From Comamonadaceae bacterium OTU4NAUVB1 (GTDB taxonomy: Bacteria > Pseudomonadota > Gammaproteobacteria > Burkholderiales > Burkholderiaceae_C), in the NCBI GenBank assembly GCA_024372625.1, contig CP099605.1, positions 744,001-808,000 on the forward strand: a stretch of DNA of 64,000 nucleotides. Reading direction: 5' to 3'. The notes under the pieces are model-generated. The model did no database searches and was not told the origin of the DNA. It was given only the letters and a program-made list of their open reading frames with translations. The translations under genes were made by a program, and so were the position numbers. Positions 27,227-36,720 of this stretch are shown one piece after another; within the stretch, counting starts at the first letter, position 1; every line of letters starts with the position of its first letter.

Positions 27227-27772
27227 ATGATCATCAACACCAACGAGCTTTTCAGCTCCGTCCAATCCCTGCCGGCGCTTGGCGATGCCGTGTCCCAGCC
27301 CGTCGAGAATTTGTCGATGGGCAACCTGCTCGATGCTGAGCGGCCCTTCCTGCACATCCGCACCGCCGGCGTGGCGCCGCGCTCGGAAGGCCTGTCGGTG
27401 CTGGAGGTGGGCCTGCTGCACTCCGATGACGGCCAGCGCTTCGCGTGGGCAATCTCGCCCATCCCTGACATGGAGATCCGGACGTCGACGCCTTGGGCCT
27501 TCACGCCGATGCGCCTGCCAGGTGGCCTCAAGCGCTTTTTGATGCTGCGCTACCGGGTGACCGGCGATCGCCTCATCGCGGGTGCCCTGACGGCGTTCCT
27601 TTCCGCCGATGCGGTGCCGCCTTCGCCAAAGGCACAGCCTGCACAACGCGAGCGGCGCCAGAACGTGACCGCCCAGCACGAGTACTACCCGTCAGGTTTC
27701 AGCTTCCCGCACTACTACAACCAGCCAGGGAAGTACGAGGAACAGGCGGCAGGAGGCTCGCAAAAGGCCTAG
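27227..27772 (+). CDS. Bbp16-like capsid cement protein
   Basis: The 181-residue protein begins MIINTNELFSSVQSLPALGD and continues with beta-rich segments (LSVLEVGLLHSDDGQRFAWA; GLKRFLMLRYRVTGDRLIAG; ALTAFLSADA). The start (M-I-x-x-x-x-LFS-x-x-Q) and strand pattern match, from memory, the Bbp16 family, the jelly-roll cement protein that decorates the capsid of Bordetella phage BPP-1. The C-terminal 45 residues are a Tyr/Gln/Pro-rich tail (HEYYPSGFSFPHYYNQPGKY) beyond the fold. GGAG precedes the ATG by 8 bases. In BPP-1-like phages this gene adjoins the major capsid gene; no capsid gene is present here. Confidence 0.6.
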   Translation: MIINTNELFSSVQSLPALGDAVSQPVENLSMGNLLDAERPFLHIRTAGVAPRSEGLSVLEVGLLHSDDGQRFAWAISPIPDMEIRTSTPWAFTPMRLPGGLKRFLMLRYRVTGDRLIAGALTAFLSADAVPPSPKAQPAQRERRQNVTAQHEYYPSGFSFPHYYNQPGKYEEQAAGGSQKA

Positions 27773-27795
27773 ACGGAAGAACTGGCTGCAAGCAT

Positions 27796-28002
27796 TCACG
27801 CAGGCTTGCGGATCACCAGATTGATGCCAGCTTTCTGCAGCGTCGACAGCTTCCAGCCGCGGGTGCGCAGACTGAAGTCAACGTCGGGCTTAGGCAGCTT
27901 GCCCTGCCTGATCCAGCGGCGCACGGTCTCGTCGCTGACGCCACCGAAGTAGGCACGGAGGTCGCGGCGCCAAATCATGATGTCGACCTCATCCGTCCTC
28001 AT
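27796..28002 (-). CDS. Small excisionase/AlpA-like DNA-binding protein
   Basis: A 68-residue protein with a MerR/excisionase-type helix-turn-helix: RRDLRAYFGGVSDETVRRWI then QGKLPKPDVDFSLRTRGWKL. It is on the opposite strand to the virion-type genes and divergent from the Abi gene. The AT-rich space between them holds two GGTTAAGCA repeats that could be its binding sites. It is likely to regulate the defence gene or excision. Confidence 0.65.
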   Translation of the reverse strand: MRTDEVDIMIWRRDLRAYFGGVSDETVRRWIRQGKLPKPDVDFSLRTRGWKLSTLQKAGINLVIRKPA

Positions 28003-28282
28003 GCCTTCAGTCCTTGTAGGTAGGGCACAGGTTAAGCACTTCGTTTGACGTCATGAGAGAACAGCTTACGAAGTAACCTTTTCGGTTAAGCAAAAAGGGT
28101 TTGTCAGCACGTAAAAATGCAAACTTTTCTGCTGCTTTAATACTAAAGGTTATTAACGTTTCGTTGACTTTGCCTACTTCCCGAAGCTAAGATCGACAGC
28201 AATATGCCCCCCACCTCTGGCCCCGGCGCAAGCGCGGTGTGTCATGTGGGGGGTTTCTCTTTGTGGGGCCCGTCGAGTCTTG
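28003..28282. promoter_or_regulatory. Divergent AT-rich regulatory region with Abi promoter and leader hairpin
   Basis: This stretch is clearly lower in GC than its surroundings. GGTTAAGCA occurs at 28030-28038 and 28084-28092 (54 bp apart). A sigma-70-like promoter, TTGACT (28164-28169) and TAAGAT (28188-28193) with an 18-base spacer, points to the Abi gene. Just after the expected start, CCCCCCAC (28207-28214) pairs with GTGGGGGG (28246-28253), followed by TTTCTCTTT, a terminator-like leader hairpin ahead of the coding start at 28283. Confidence 0.6.
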
Positions 28283-29224
28283 ATGGTAGTGCTGAAGCCT
28301 CATCTATCCCGTCCGAACCAAGTTGATCGCCTTGCCGAGCGTGGTCTAGAAATCAGAGACAGGGCTCAAGCCCTGGCTGCACTTCAAAGATTTGGTTACT
28401 ACAGGCTATCAGGATACTTTTATCCATTGAGGAAAACTAAGCCTCGTGGTGAGCAAGGACGCCTTGATGAGTTTGTGGATGGAGCAACCTTCGATCTCAT
28501 CGTTGCCTTGGCAGAGTTCGACAAGGCGCTCCGTGTTCATGTCATGCATGCGGTTGAAACGATTGAAGTTGCGTTTCGTGTGGCCATTGCATACAAACTG
28601 GGCCCGCTAGCACCAGATGCTCACTTGCAGTCTGCGTTTCTGGATGGTCGATTCGTCGAGAAACCTTCATACGACCGACCTTCGAAGCATGACGAGTGGA
28701 TCGTCCGCTATCAGAAGCTATGCACGCAGTCCAAGGAGGACTTCGTCAAGCATCACAAGGACAGGTATGGCGGCCAGATGCCTATCTGGGTGGCGATCGA
28801 GTTGTGGGACTTCGGCCTACTTTCTCGGTTTTACGAAGGGATGAAACCTCGAGATCAAGGCAGCATCGCTAGCGCTTTCGGCCCTGTCGACGGCAGGATG
28901 ATTGCCTCATGGCTTCGAAACATCTCCTTCGTGCGAAACGTGGTCGCCCATCACGGTCGGCTTTGGAACCGCACCAATCCCTCAACCTTAGTGCTGCCCA
29001 AGGGCGATCGAGTGCCCTATCTAAGCGGGCTGGGCGATGGTCCACGAGGCAAGCTCTACGAGACGCTTGCATGCATGCGCTTCCTTTTGCGAACCATCCA
29101 GCCACATTCGGAGTGGCATACCTACTTGAAGCGGCAGATCAATACGTTTCCAGCGTCTGACCTTGTTTCCTTGGAAGCTGCAGGCTTCCCGACCGACTGG
29201 CAAACAAGACCTCTATGGAACTAG
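28283..29224 (+). CDS. Abi_2 (AbiD/AbiF-like) abortive infection protein, HEPN type
   Basis: The 313-residue protein matches the Abi_2 family: an N-terminal HTH-like segment (RLAERGLEIRDRAQALAALQ), the signature RFGYYRLSGYFYPLR, the helical body ALRVHVMHAVETIEVAFRVA, and the RNase-type HEPN motif R-x4-H at R218-H223 (RNVVAHHGRLWNR). Such proteins cut or block RNA on phage infection and stop phage growth. Base composition is lower in GC than the neighbours, suggesting separate acquisition. The ATG at 28283 was chosen; an ATG at 28244 lies inside the leader hairpin. The gene is the last before the distal att site, the usual cargo position in satellites and prophages. Confidence 0.85.
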   Translation: MVVLKPHLSRPNQVDRLAERGLEIRDRAQALAALQRFGYYRLSGYFYPLRKTKPRGEQGRLDEFVDGATFDLIVALAEFDKALRVHVMHAVETIEVAFRVAIAYKLGPLAPDAHLQSAFLDGRFVEKPSYDRPSKHDEWIVRYQKLCTQSKEDFVKHHKDRYGGQMPIWVAIELWDFGLLSRFYEGMKPRDQGSIASAFGPVDGRMIASWLRNISFVRNVVAHHGRLWNRTNPSTLVLPKGDRVPYLSGLGDGPRGKLYETLACMRFLLRTIQPHSEWHTYLKRQINTFPASDLVSLEAAGFPTDWQTRPLWN

Positions 29225-29308
29225 GATCAGATTCGTTTTGATGGCCTGGTTGATGGAAAAAACCATGAAGAGACGATTTAACCCCTCTATTAGTTGCGCT
29301 TAGGCGGA

Positions 29309-29324
29309 CACACTCTCCGCCATC
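29309..29324. repeat. attR core (16-bp direct repeat of the tRNA-Ser 3' end)
   Basis: Identical to 12365-12380 and placed 84 bases after the Abi stop. It marks the right end of the element. Sequence from here to 29524 has no convincing gene and belongs to the host leader of the citrate transporter gene. Confidence 0.85.
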
Positions 29325-29524
29325 GACGCGTCGCGCTCGCGACCGCCATCCGTTTCCAGCACGCTCCAACCCTGTCGGCCACAAGCATGCCGGCGGTGCG
29401 CAACCACGCGTTGCAGGTAGAGCGAAAGATCGCATCGACGACCTTGGTCGTCCGCCGCTGCGTTTACGATGCCCGGCTGCCCGCCCAGGTCGGCGCCGCC
29501 AACCACCGACAGAAGAAGTACAAC

Positions 29525-30829
29525 ATGCTGACTGCACTCGCTTACGCCATGATCCTCGTGTTCATGGCGCTGATCATGACCAAGCGCCTGTCGGCCATGG
29601 TGGCGCTGATCATGGTGCCCATCGTCTTCGGCCTGATCGGCGGATTCGGCATGGGGCTGGGTCCGATGATGCTCGACGGCATCAAGAAGCTCGCGCCCAC
29701 GGGCGTGATGCTGATGTTCGCGATCCTGTACTTCGGCATCATGATCGATGCCGGGCTGTTCGATCCGGCGGTGCGCTGGATCCTGAAGCTGGTGGGCAAC
29801 GATCCGACCAAGATCGTCATGGGCACCTTCGTGCTGGCCACCTGCGTCTCGCTCGACGGCGACGGCTCCACCACCTACATGATCACCTGCGCGGCCATGC
29901 TGCCGCTCTACCGCCGGCTGGGCATCAGCCGGCTCGTGCTGACCTGCGTGGTCATGATGGCCGGCGGCAACATGAACATCCTGCCCTGGGGCGGGCCGAC
30001 CGCGCGCGCGGCCAGCGCCCTGGGCGTGGACGTGGGCCAGCTGTTCGTGCCGATGATCCTGCCCATGGTCATCACCGGCGCCTGGGGTCTGGCGGTGGCG
30101 TTCTGGCTGGGCCGGCGCGAGAAGCGCCGCCTGGGCACCATCGATTTCTCCAGGATGCACGACGCCCCGGGCGACGACGGGATCGCCGTGTCCTCCGTGG
30201 CGCGGCCCGGCCTGATCTGGGTCAACCTGGCCCTGACGGTCGGACTGATGGTGCTGCTGATCATGGGCGTCTTCCCGCTGCAGGTGCTGTTCATGGTGGC
30301 CGCGGCGATCGCATTGATGATCAACTACCCGCGCCTGGAGCAGCAGAAGGAGCGTCTCGAGGCGCACGCGGCCAACATCGTGCCGGTGGTGGCGCTGATC
30401 TTCGCGGCCGGCATCTTCGTGGGCATCCTGTCGGGCACCAAGATGGTCGACGCGATCGCGGCGAGCGTGATCTCCGGCCTGCCCAACTGGCTGGAGCCCT
30501 ACCTGGCGGTGGTGACGGCGGTCCTGAGCGTGCCGTTCACCTTCTTCATCTCGAACGACGCGTTCTATTTCGGCATCCTGCCGATCCTGGCCAAGGCCGG
30601 GGCGGTGCATGGCTTCACGGCCGCCGAGATCGGCCGCGCCTCGCTCATCGGCCAGCAGGTGCACCTGCTGAGTCCGCTGGTCGCCTCGACCTACCTGCTG
30701 GTGGGGCTGGCCAAGGTGGAGTTCGGCGACCACCAGCGTTTCACGCTGCTGTGGGCGATGTCCTCGGCCGTGGTCATGCTGGCCACCACGCTGCTGCTCG
30801 GCGTGATCCCGCTGGTGCGATTCGGCTGA
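29525..30829 (+). CDS. CitMHS-family citrate (metal-citrate) transporter
   Basis: The 434-residue integral membrane protein has about 12 hydrophobic segments and the CitMHS signatures DGDGSTTYMITCAAMLPLYR and LPWGGPTARAASALGV. The family imports citrate complexed with Mg2+ or Ca2+ in symport with protons. The ATG at 29525 precedes the first hydrophobic helix. An open frame continues upstream into the att region, but that part has no family match. It is followed after 13 bases by an orphan binding protein, probably in the same transcript. Confidence 0.88.
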   Translation: MLTALAYAMILVFMALIMTKRLSAMVALIMVPIVFGLIGGFGMGLGPMMLDGIKKLAPTGVMLMFAILYFGIMIDAGLFDPAVRWILKLVGNDPTKIVMGTFVLATCVSLDGDGSTTYMITCAAMLPLYRRLGISRLVLTCVVMMAGGNMNILPWGGPTARAASALGVDVGQLFVPMILPMVITGAWGLAVAFWLGRREKRRLGTIDFSRMHDAPGDDGIAVSSVARPGLIWVNLALTVGLMVLLIMGVFPLQVLFMVAAAIALMINYPRLEQQKERLEAHAANIVPVVALIFAAGIFVGILSGTKMVDAIAASVISGLPNWLEPYLAVVTAVLSVPFTFFISNDAFYFGILPILAKAGAVHGFTAAEIGRASLIGQQVHLLSPLVASTYLLVGLAKVEFGDHQRFTLLWAMSSAVVMLATTLLLGVIPLVRFG

Positions 30830-30842
30830 ACGGGAGGTGGAA

Positions 30843-32024
30843 ATGAACAAGCGCATGTCCGGGGACTCGATGGGCGGGACCACGCGCCGTGCCGCGGTCG
30901 GGGGCCTCGTCGCCCTGGGGGTGAGCCCGTTCGCGGCCGCGCAGCACAACGCGCAGCGCACCGACGAACTGCTCGACTTCGCGCCACGCGGCCGCCCGCC
31001 GGCGGGCTACGAACCGGCCTACGCCGCCATCGTGCGCGCGGCCGAGGACGAGGGGCGCCTGGTCATCTACTCGACCACCGACCTCGCCGTCGTCCAGCCG
31101 CTGATCGATGATTTCCGCTCGCTCTATCCGCGCATCGCGGTGGAGTACGAGGACCTCACCAGCACCGAACTGCACCACCGCTTCGTCGCCGAGACCCAGC
31201 TCGGGCGCGACAGCGCGGACGTGCTGTGGAGCTCGGCCATGGACCTGCAGGTCAGCCTGGTCGAACAGGATCACGCGCTGGCGTACGCGTCGCCCGAGGG
31301 TGCGAGCCTGCCGGACTGGGCGCGGTTGCGCGACCAGGCCTGGGCCACGACCTTCGAGCCGATCGTCATGGCCTACAACAAGAAACTGGTGCCGCGTCCG
31401 CCCCGCACGCATGCCGACCTGGCGGCGCTGCTGGAGCGCACGCCGGCGCTCAAGGGCAAGGTGATCACGTACGACGTGGAGAAATCCGGCCTCGGGTTTC
31501 TGCTGGCGGCGCAGGACGCGCGCGCGACCCCGGCCTTCTGGGACGTGGCGCGCGCCCTGGGCCGCGCCGACGTGCGTTTCGCCGCGACCACCTCGACGAT
31601 GCTGGGCCGGGTGGCCAGCGGCCGCGAAGCCATCGCCTACAACGTGCTCGGTGCCTACGCGCTGGCGCAGGCACGGCGCAATCCGGACATCGGCGTGGTG
31701 TTTCCCGAGGACTACACGCTGGTGCTCTCGCGGCTGCAGTTGATCGCCCGGCGCGCCGCGCGGCCGAACGCGGCGCGGCTGTGGCTCGACCATACGCTGT
31801 CGCAGCGCGGCCAGACCCTGATCGAGCGCCAGGGCATCTACGCCATGCGCGCCGACGTGAAGGGCGCGGCCACGGCGGCGCAGCTGTCACGTCAACTCGG
31901 CGCGACGCTGCGGCCGATCCAGCCGGATGCCGATCTGACGCACGACTTGCAGCCCGACGCCTACCGCGCGTTCATCCGGCGCTGGCGCGACGCCCTGGGA
32001 CAGCCGCTGCGCCGCGCGGCCTGA
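30843..32024 (+). CDS. Periplasmic substrate-binding protein (iron/metal-chelate type ABC SBP)
   Basis: The 393-residue protein has a signal sequence with a twin-arginine-like motif (TTRRAAVGGLVALGVSP, cleavage near AAAQ) and the type 2 binding-protein fold with LVIYSTTDLAVVQPLIDDFR, EPIVMAYNKKLVP and the Tyr-containing ligand segments IAYNVLGAYALAQ and VVFPEDYTLVLS. The family includes Fe3+ and other small-anion binders. No ABC permease or ATPase is nearby; instead it follows a citrate transporter, so it may deliver or sense a ligand for another system. GGAGG ends 5 bases before the ATG; a GTG at 30837 is also possible. Confidence 0.8.
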   Translation: MNKRMSGDSMGGTTRRAAVGGLVALGVSPFAAAQHNAQRTDELLDFAPRGRPPAGYEPAYAAIVRAAEDEGRLVIYSTTDLAVVQPLIDDFRSLYPRIAVEYEDLTSTELHHRFVAETQLGRDSADVLWSSAMDLQVSLVEQDHALAYASPEGASLPDWARLRDQAWATTFEPIVMAYNKKLVPRPPRTHADLAALLERTPALKGKVITYDVEKSGLGFLLAAQDARATPAFWDVARALGRADVRFAATTSTMLGRVASGREAIAYNVLGAYALAQARRNPDIGVVFPEDYTLVLSRLQLIARRAARPNAARLWLDHTLSQRGQTLIERQGIYAMRADVKGAATAAQLSRQLGATLRPIQPDADLTHDLQPDAYRAFIRRWRDALGQPLRRAA

Positions 32025-32140
32025 GCCGCCTGCGTTGCGGGCCAGCCGCCCGACGCCGCTTCTATGACCGGCATACAGCGTGCCTATTCGCCCGCATCAT
32101 GCTTCTGGGACAGAATTTCGCTTCCTTTCCCACCGCATGA

Positions 32141-34408
<2,268 letters not shown>

Positions 34409-34465
34409 GTCGCGCACCGGTGCCGGCGCCGGCTTCGGCGGGTCACGGGAGGAAGACGACCGTGG

Positions 34466-34491
34466 AAAAGCCCCTTTCGAGGGGCTTTTTT
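34466..34491 (+). terminator. Rho-independent terminator after katG
   Basis: AAAAGCCCCT-TTCG-AGGGGCTTTT with further T. The UUCG-type loop and the A run on the other side mean it can also end the convergent diguanylate cyclase transcript. Confidence 0.92.
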
Positions 34492-34526
34492 CATGGTGGT
34501 CCGCCGGGAGGCGGCGGTCGCGCCGC

Positions 34527-35999
34527 TCAGGCCAGGGCGACCGGATCGTGGAAGCGGAAACCGTTCTTGCCCTCCCGCTTGGCCGCGTACATGGCGGTGT
34601 CGGCGGCCTTGACGAGGCGGTCGATGTCGGCGCACGCCGGGCCGTGCAAGGCGATGCCGATGCTCGCCGAGACCCGGCAACCGTGGCCGTTGACCTGGAA
34701 GGGCAGCGCGCCGCAGCGCACGATGCGTCCGGCCAAGGCCTCGACGCTGGCGCGCGACTCGAATGCTTCGACGACGACCACGAACTCGTCGCCGCCCAGC
34801 CGGGCGGCCACGTCCGACGGACGCAACGCGTGTTTCAGACGCTGCGCGAAAGCGACGAGCAAGGCGTCTCCGGTCTCGTGGCCCAGCGAGTCGTTCACGG
34901 CCTTGAAGCCGTCGAGGTCGATGAACAGCACCGCCAGTGGCGTGCCGAGCTGTGCCCTGGCGACGACCTGGCGCAGCAGTTGCATCAGCAGGTTGCGGTT
35001 GGGCAGGCCGGTCAGGGCGTCGAAATGCGCCAGGCGACGGATCTGATCCTCGTGCGTCTTGCGCCGGGTGATGTCCATCACCAGGCCTTGCAGCACCGCC
35101 GGCCCACCCGCGGCGCGTGCGATCGGCCGTGCGAGCGCATGGATCCAGCGCACGCCGCCCGCCGGCAGGGAAACGCGGCATTCGGTGTCGAACTCCTGGC
35201 CCCGGACCAGCGCGTCCTGGATCAGGCGCAGGTAGCGTTCGCGGTCTTCCTCGTGCACCAGCGCCAGGAAACCCGCATCGCCGATCACGCGCTCGCCGGG
35301 ATCGAGCCCCAAGATCCGGCGGGTCTGTTCCGAACCGGTGGTTTCCTGGCGCGCCGGATCGAAGGTCCAGCTGCCGAATTGCGCGAGGCGCTGGGCCTCG
35401 GCCAGGGTGCGTTCGCTCTCGGCGACGGTGCGGAAGGCTTTCATGAGGCGTTCGCGCAGTTCGCTCACGTAACCGGCCATCAAGGCGAACCACGGCATGC
35501 TCACGCCGAAGACGAACAAGTTGATGAGCTCCAGCCGCAGATCCAGCGCGTGGGGACGGAATCGGTGCAGCAGGCCGACGACCAGCGCATAACCCGCGAC
35601 GACGCACAACGCGTGGACCATGAGCGTGCGGATGCGCAGGCCCAGGGCGCCGAACAGGCACACGATCACCAGCAGCACGAGAAACACGGCCCGGCCGCCT
35701 TCGGCGGCATAGGCCGCGCCAAGCACGGCCACCGATGCCGCCGCCATCTGCGCCAGGGTGAGGCGGGCATCGTTGCGGGGAGAGTCTCGCCCGGCGTGGA
35801 AAAGCCATGCGATGAAGGCCAGCAACAGCAGCGTCGTCACCAGGATGAGCCCGAACACCCGGCCGCGCAGCATGCCCAGTCCATACCAAGCCAGCATGAG
35901 CATCAGGGCCAGCAGGTTCGTGGCCGCCGCCAGGAGGTAGCTTCTTGCCCGGATCGCTTGGCGGGCATGGGTCGGACCGGAGAAAGAGGGCGTGCGCAT
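34527..35999 (-). CDS. Membrane-bound PAS-GGDEF diguanylate cyclase
   Basis: The 490-residue protein has about six N-terminal membrane helices (residues 15-175; NLLALMLMLAWYGLGMLRGR, FVFGVSMPWFALMAGYVSEL), a short coiled coil, a PAS_3 domain (about 200-310; FGSWTFDPARQETTGSEQTR with WIHALARPI) and a C-terminal GGDEF domain (LAHFDALTGLPNRNLLMQLL; active site RLGGDEFVVVV; YAAKREGKNGFRF). The intact GGDEF signature predicts c-di-GMP synthesis. The stimulus is unknown. ATG 35999 follows AAGGA closely; the frame is open upstream but without further domain sequence. Confidence 0.9.
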   Translation of the reverse strand: MRTPSFSGPTHARQAIRARSYLLAAATNLLALMLMLAWYGLGMLRGRVFGLILVTTLLLLAFIAWLFHAGRDSPRNDARLTLAQMAAASVAVLGAAYAAEGGRAVFLVLLVIVCLFGALGLRIRTLMVHALCVVAGYALVVGLLHRFRPHALDLRLELINLFVFGVSMPWFALMAGYVSELRERLMKAFRTVAESERTLAEAQRLAQFGSWTFDPARQETTGSEQTRRILGLDPGERVIGDAGFLALVHEEDRERYLRLIQDALVRGQEFDTECRVSLPAGGVRWIHALARPIARAAGGPAVLQGLVMDITRRKTHEDQIRRLAHFDALTGLPNRNLLMQLLRQVVARAQLGTPLAVLFIDLDGFKAVNDSLGHETGDALLVAFAQRLKHALRPSDVAARLGGDEFVVVVEAFESRASVEALAGRIVRCGALPFQVNGHGCRVSASIGIALHGPACADIDRLVKAADTAMYAAKREGKNGFRFHDPVALA

Positions 36000-36122
36000 G
36001 GTCCTTGACGGGAGAGTTTGCGCACACTTTATCGGCCCCGCGAGGCGCGGGACGGGTGGGTTTCCTGCACGGTCGAGCCGACCGGCGGAACGGAACAACG
36101 CCGGTTTTGCCGGCGCTCCCCG

Positions 36123-36665
36123 TCAGGCCAGACGGCCGAACTTGCTCAGTTCGAAGACCGAGTTGGGCGCGTTGGGCCGTGTCGGTTTGACGGGACGGCG
36201 TACCGGTTCTATCTTGCGCGCAGGTTCGCGGTCGAGCATCGGGACGCCCGACGCGATCTGGTCGTCCGCCAGCTTGCGCAAGGTGATGGAGTCCAGGAAC
36301 TCGACCACGTTGCGGTTGAGCGAATCCCACAGTTCCGGCGTGGTGCAGCGCTCGGCCTGCGTCGGGCCGGCCTTCTTGTCCGTGCCGGCGCGACGTGCCT
36401 CGGCGGGCGGGCCGTTCACCGCGAACAGGATGTCGGCGACCGTGATCTCCTCGCTCGCCCGGCCCAGGGTGTAGCCGCCGCCGGGCCCCCGCGTCGAGGC
36501 GACGAGGTCGTGGCGACGCAGGTCCGAGAACATCTGCTCGAGGTAGGAGATGGAGATGCTCTGGCGGCGGCTGATCACGCCCAGCGCGATCGGTCCGGCC
36601 TTGTGGTGGAGCGCGACGTCGATCATCGCGACGACGGCCAGACGGCCCTTGGTGGTGAGTCTCAT
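36123..36665 (-). CDS. Rrf2-family (IscR-like) transcriptional regulator with reduced cysteine motif
   Basis: The 180-residue protein has the IscR winged helix (MRLTTKGRLAVVAMIDVALH; SISYLEQMFSDLRRHDLVAS; GPGGGYTLGR). In IscR three cysteines hold a [2Fe-2S] cluster in the following loop. Here the loop contains only one cysteine (AERCTTPELWDSLNRN), although the IscR-like helix after it (FLDSITLRKLADDQ) is kept. It therefore probably cannot bind the usual cluster. A C-terminal Arg/Pro-rich tail of 40 residues is added. It neighbours a BI-1 family gene rather than isc genes, 55 bases apart on the same strand. Confidence 0.85.
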   Translation of the reverse strand: MRLTTKGRLAVVAMIDVALHHKAGPIALGVISRRQSISISYLEQMFSDLRRHDLVASTRGPGGGYTLGRASEEITVADILFAVNGPPAEARRAGTDKKAGPTQAERCTTPELWDSLNRNVVEFLDSITLRKLADDQIASGVPMLDREPARKIEPVRRPVKPTRPNAPNSVFELSKFGRLA

Positions 36666-36720
36666 GGTGTTGTTCTCCTGACCTGGACGGTGGTGGGTGT
36701 GCTTGCGTTGGGTCTCGTCG

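Larger units (their letters stand above)
12365..29324. mobile_element. Integrated phage-satellite-like element in tRNA-Ser
   Basis: The element is bounded by a 16-bp direct repeat (12365-12380 within the tRNA 3' end, and 29309-29324). Gene order is integrase, AlpA-like regulators, small unknown early genes, primase-like and RepA-like replication genes, an iteron cluster, virion-accessory-type genes, and an Abi defence gene next to the distal repeat. Most genes are on the plus strand with short or overlapping junctions. I find no large terminase, portal, major capsid, tail or lysis gene. At about 17 kb it is in the size range of known satellites (P4 about 11.6 kb, PICIs about 15 kb). It could also be a prophage that lost its core morphogenesis block. 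Confidence 0.75.
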
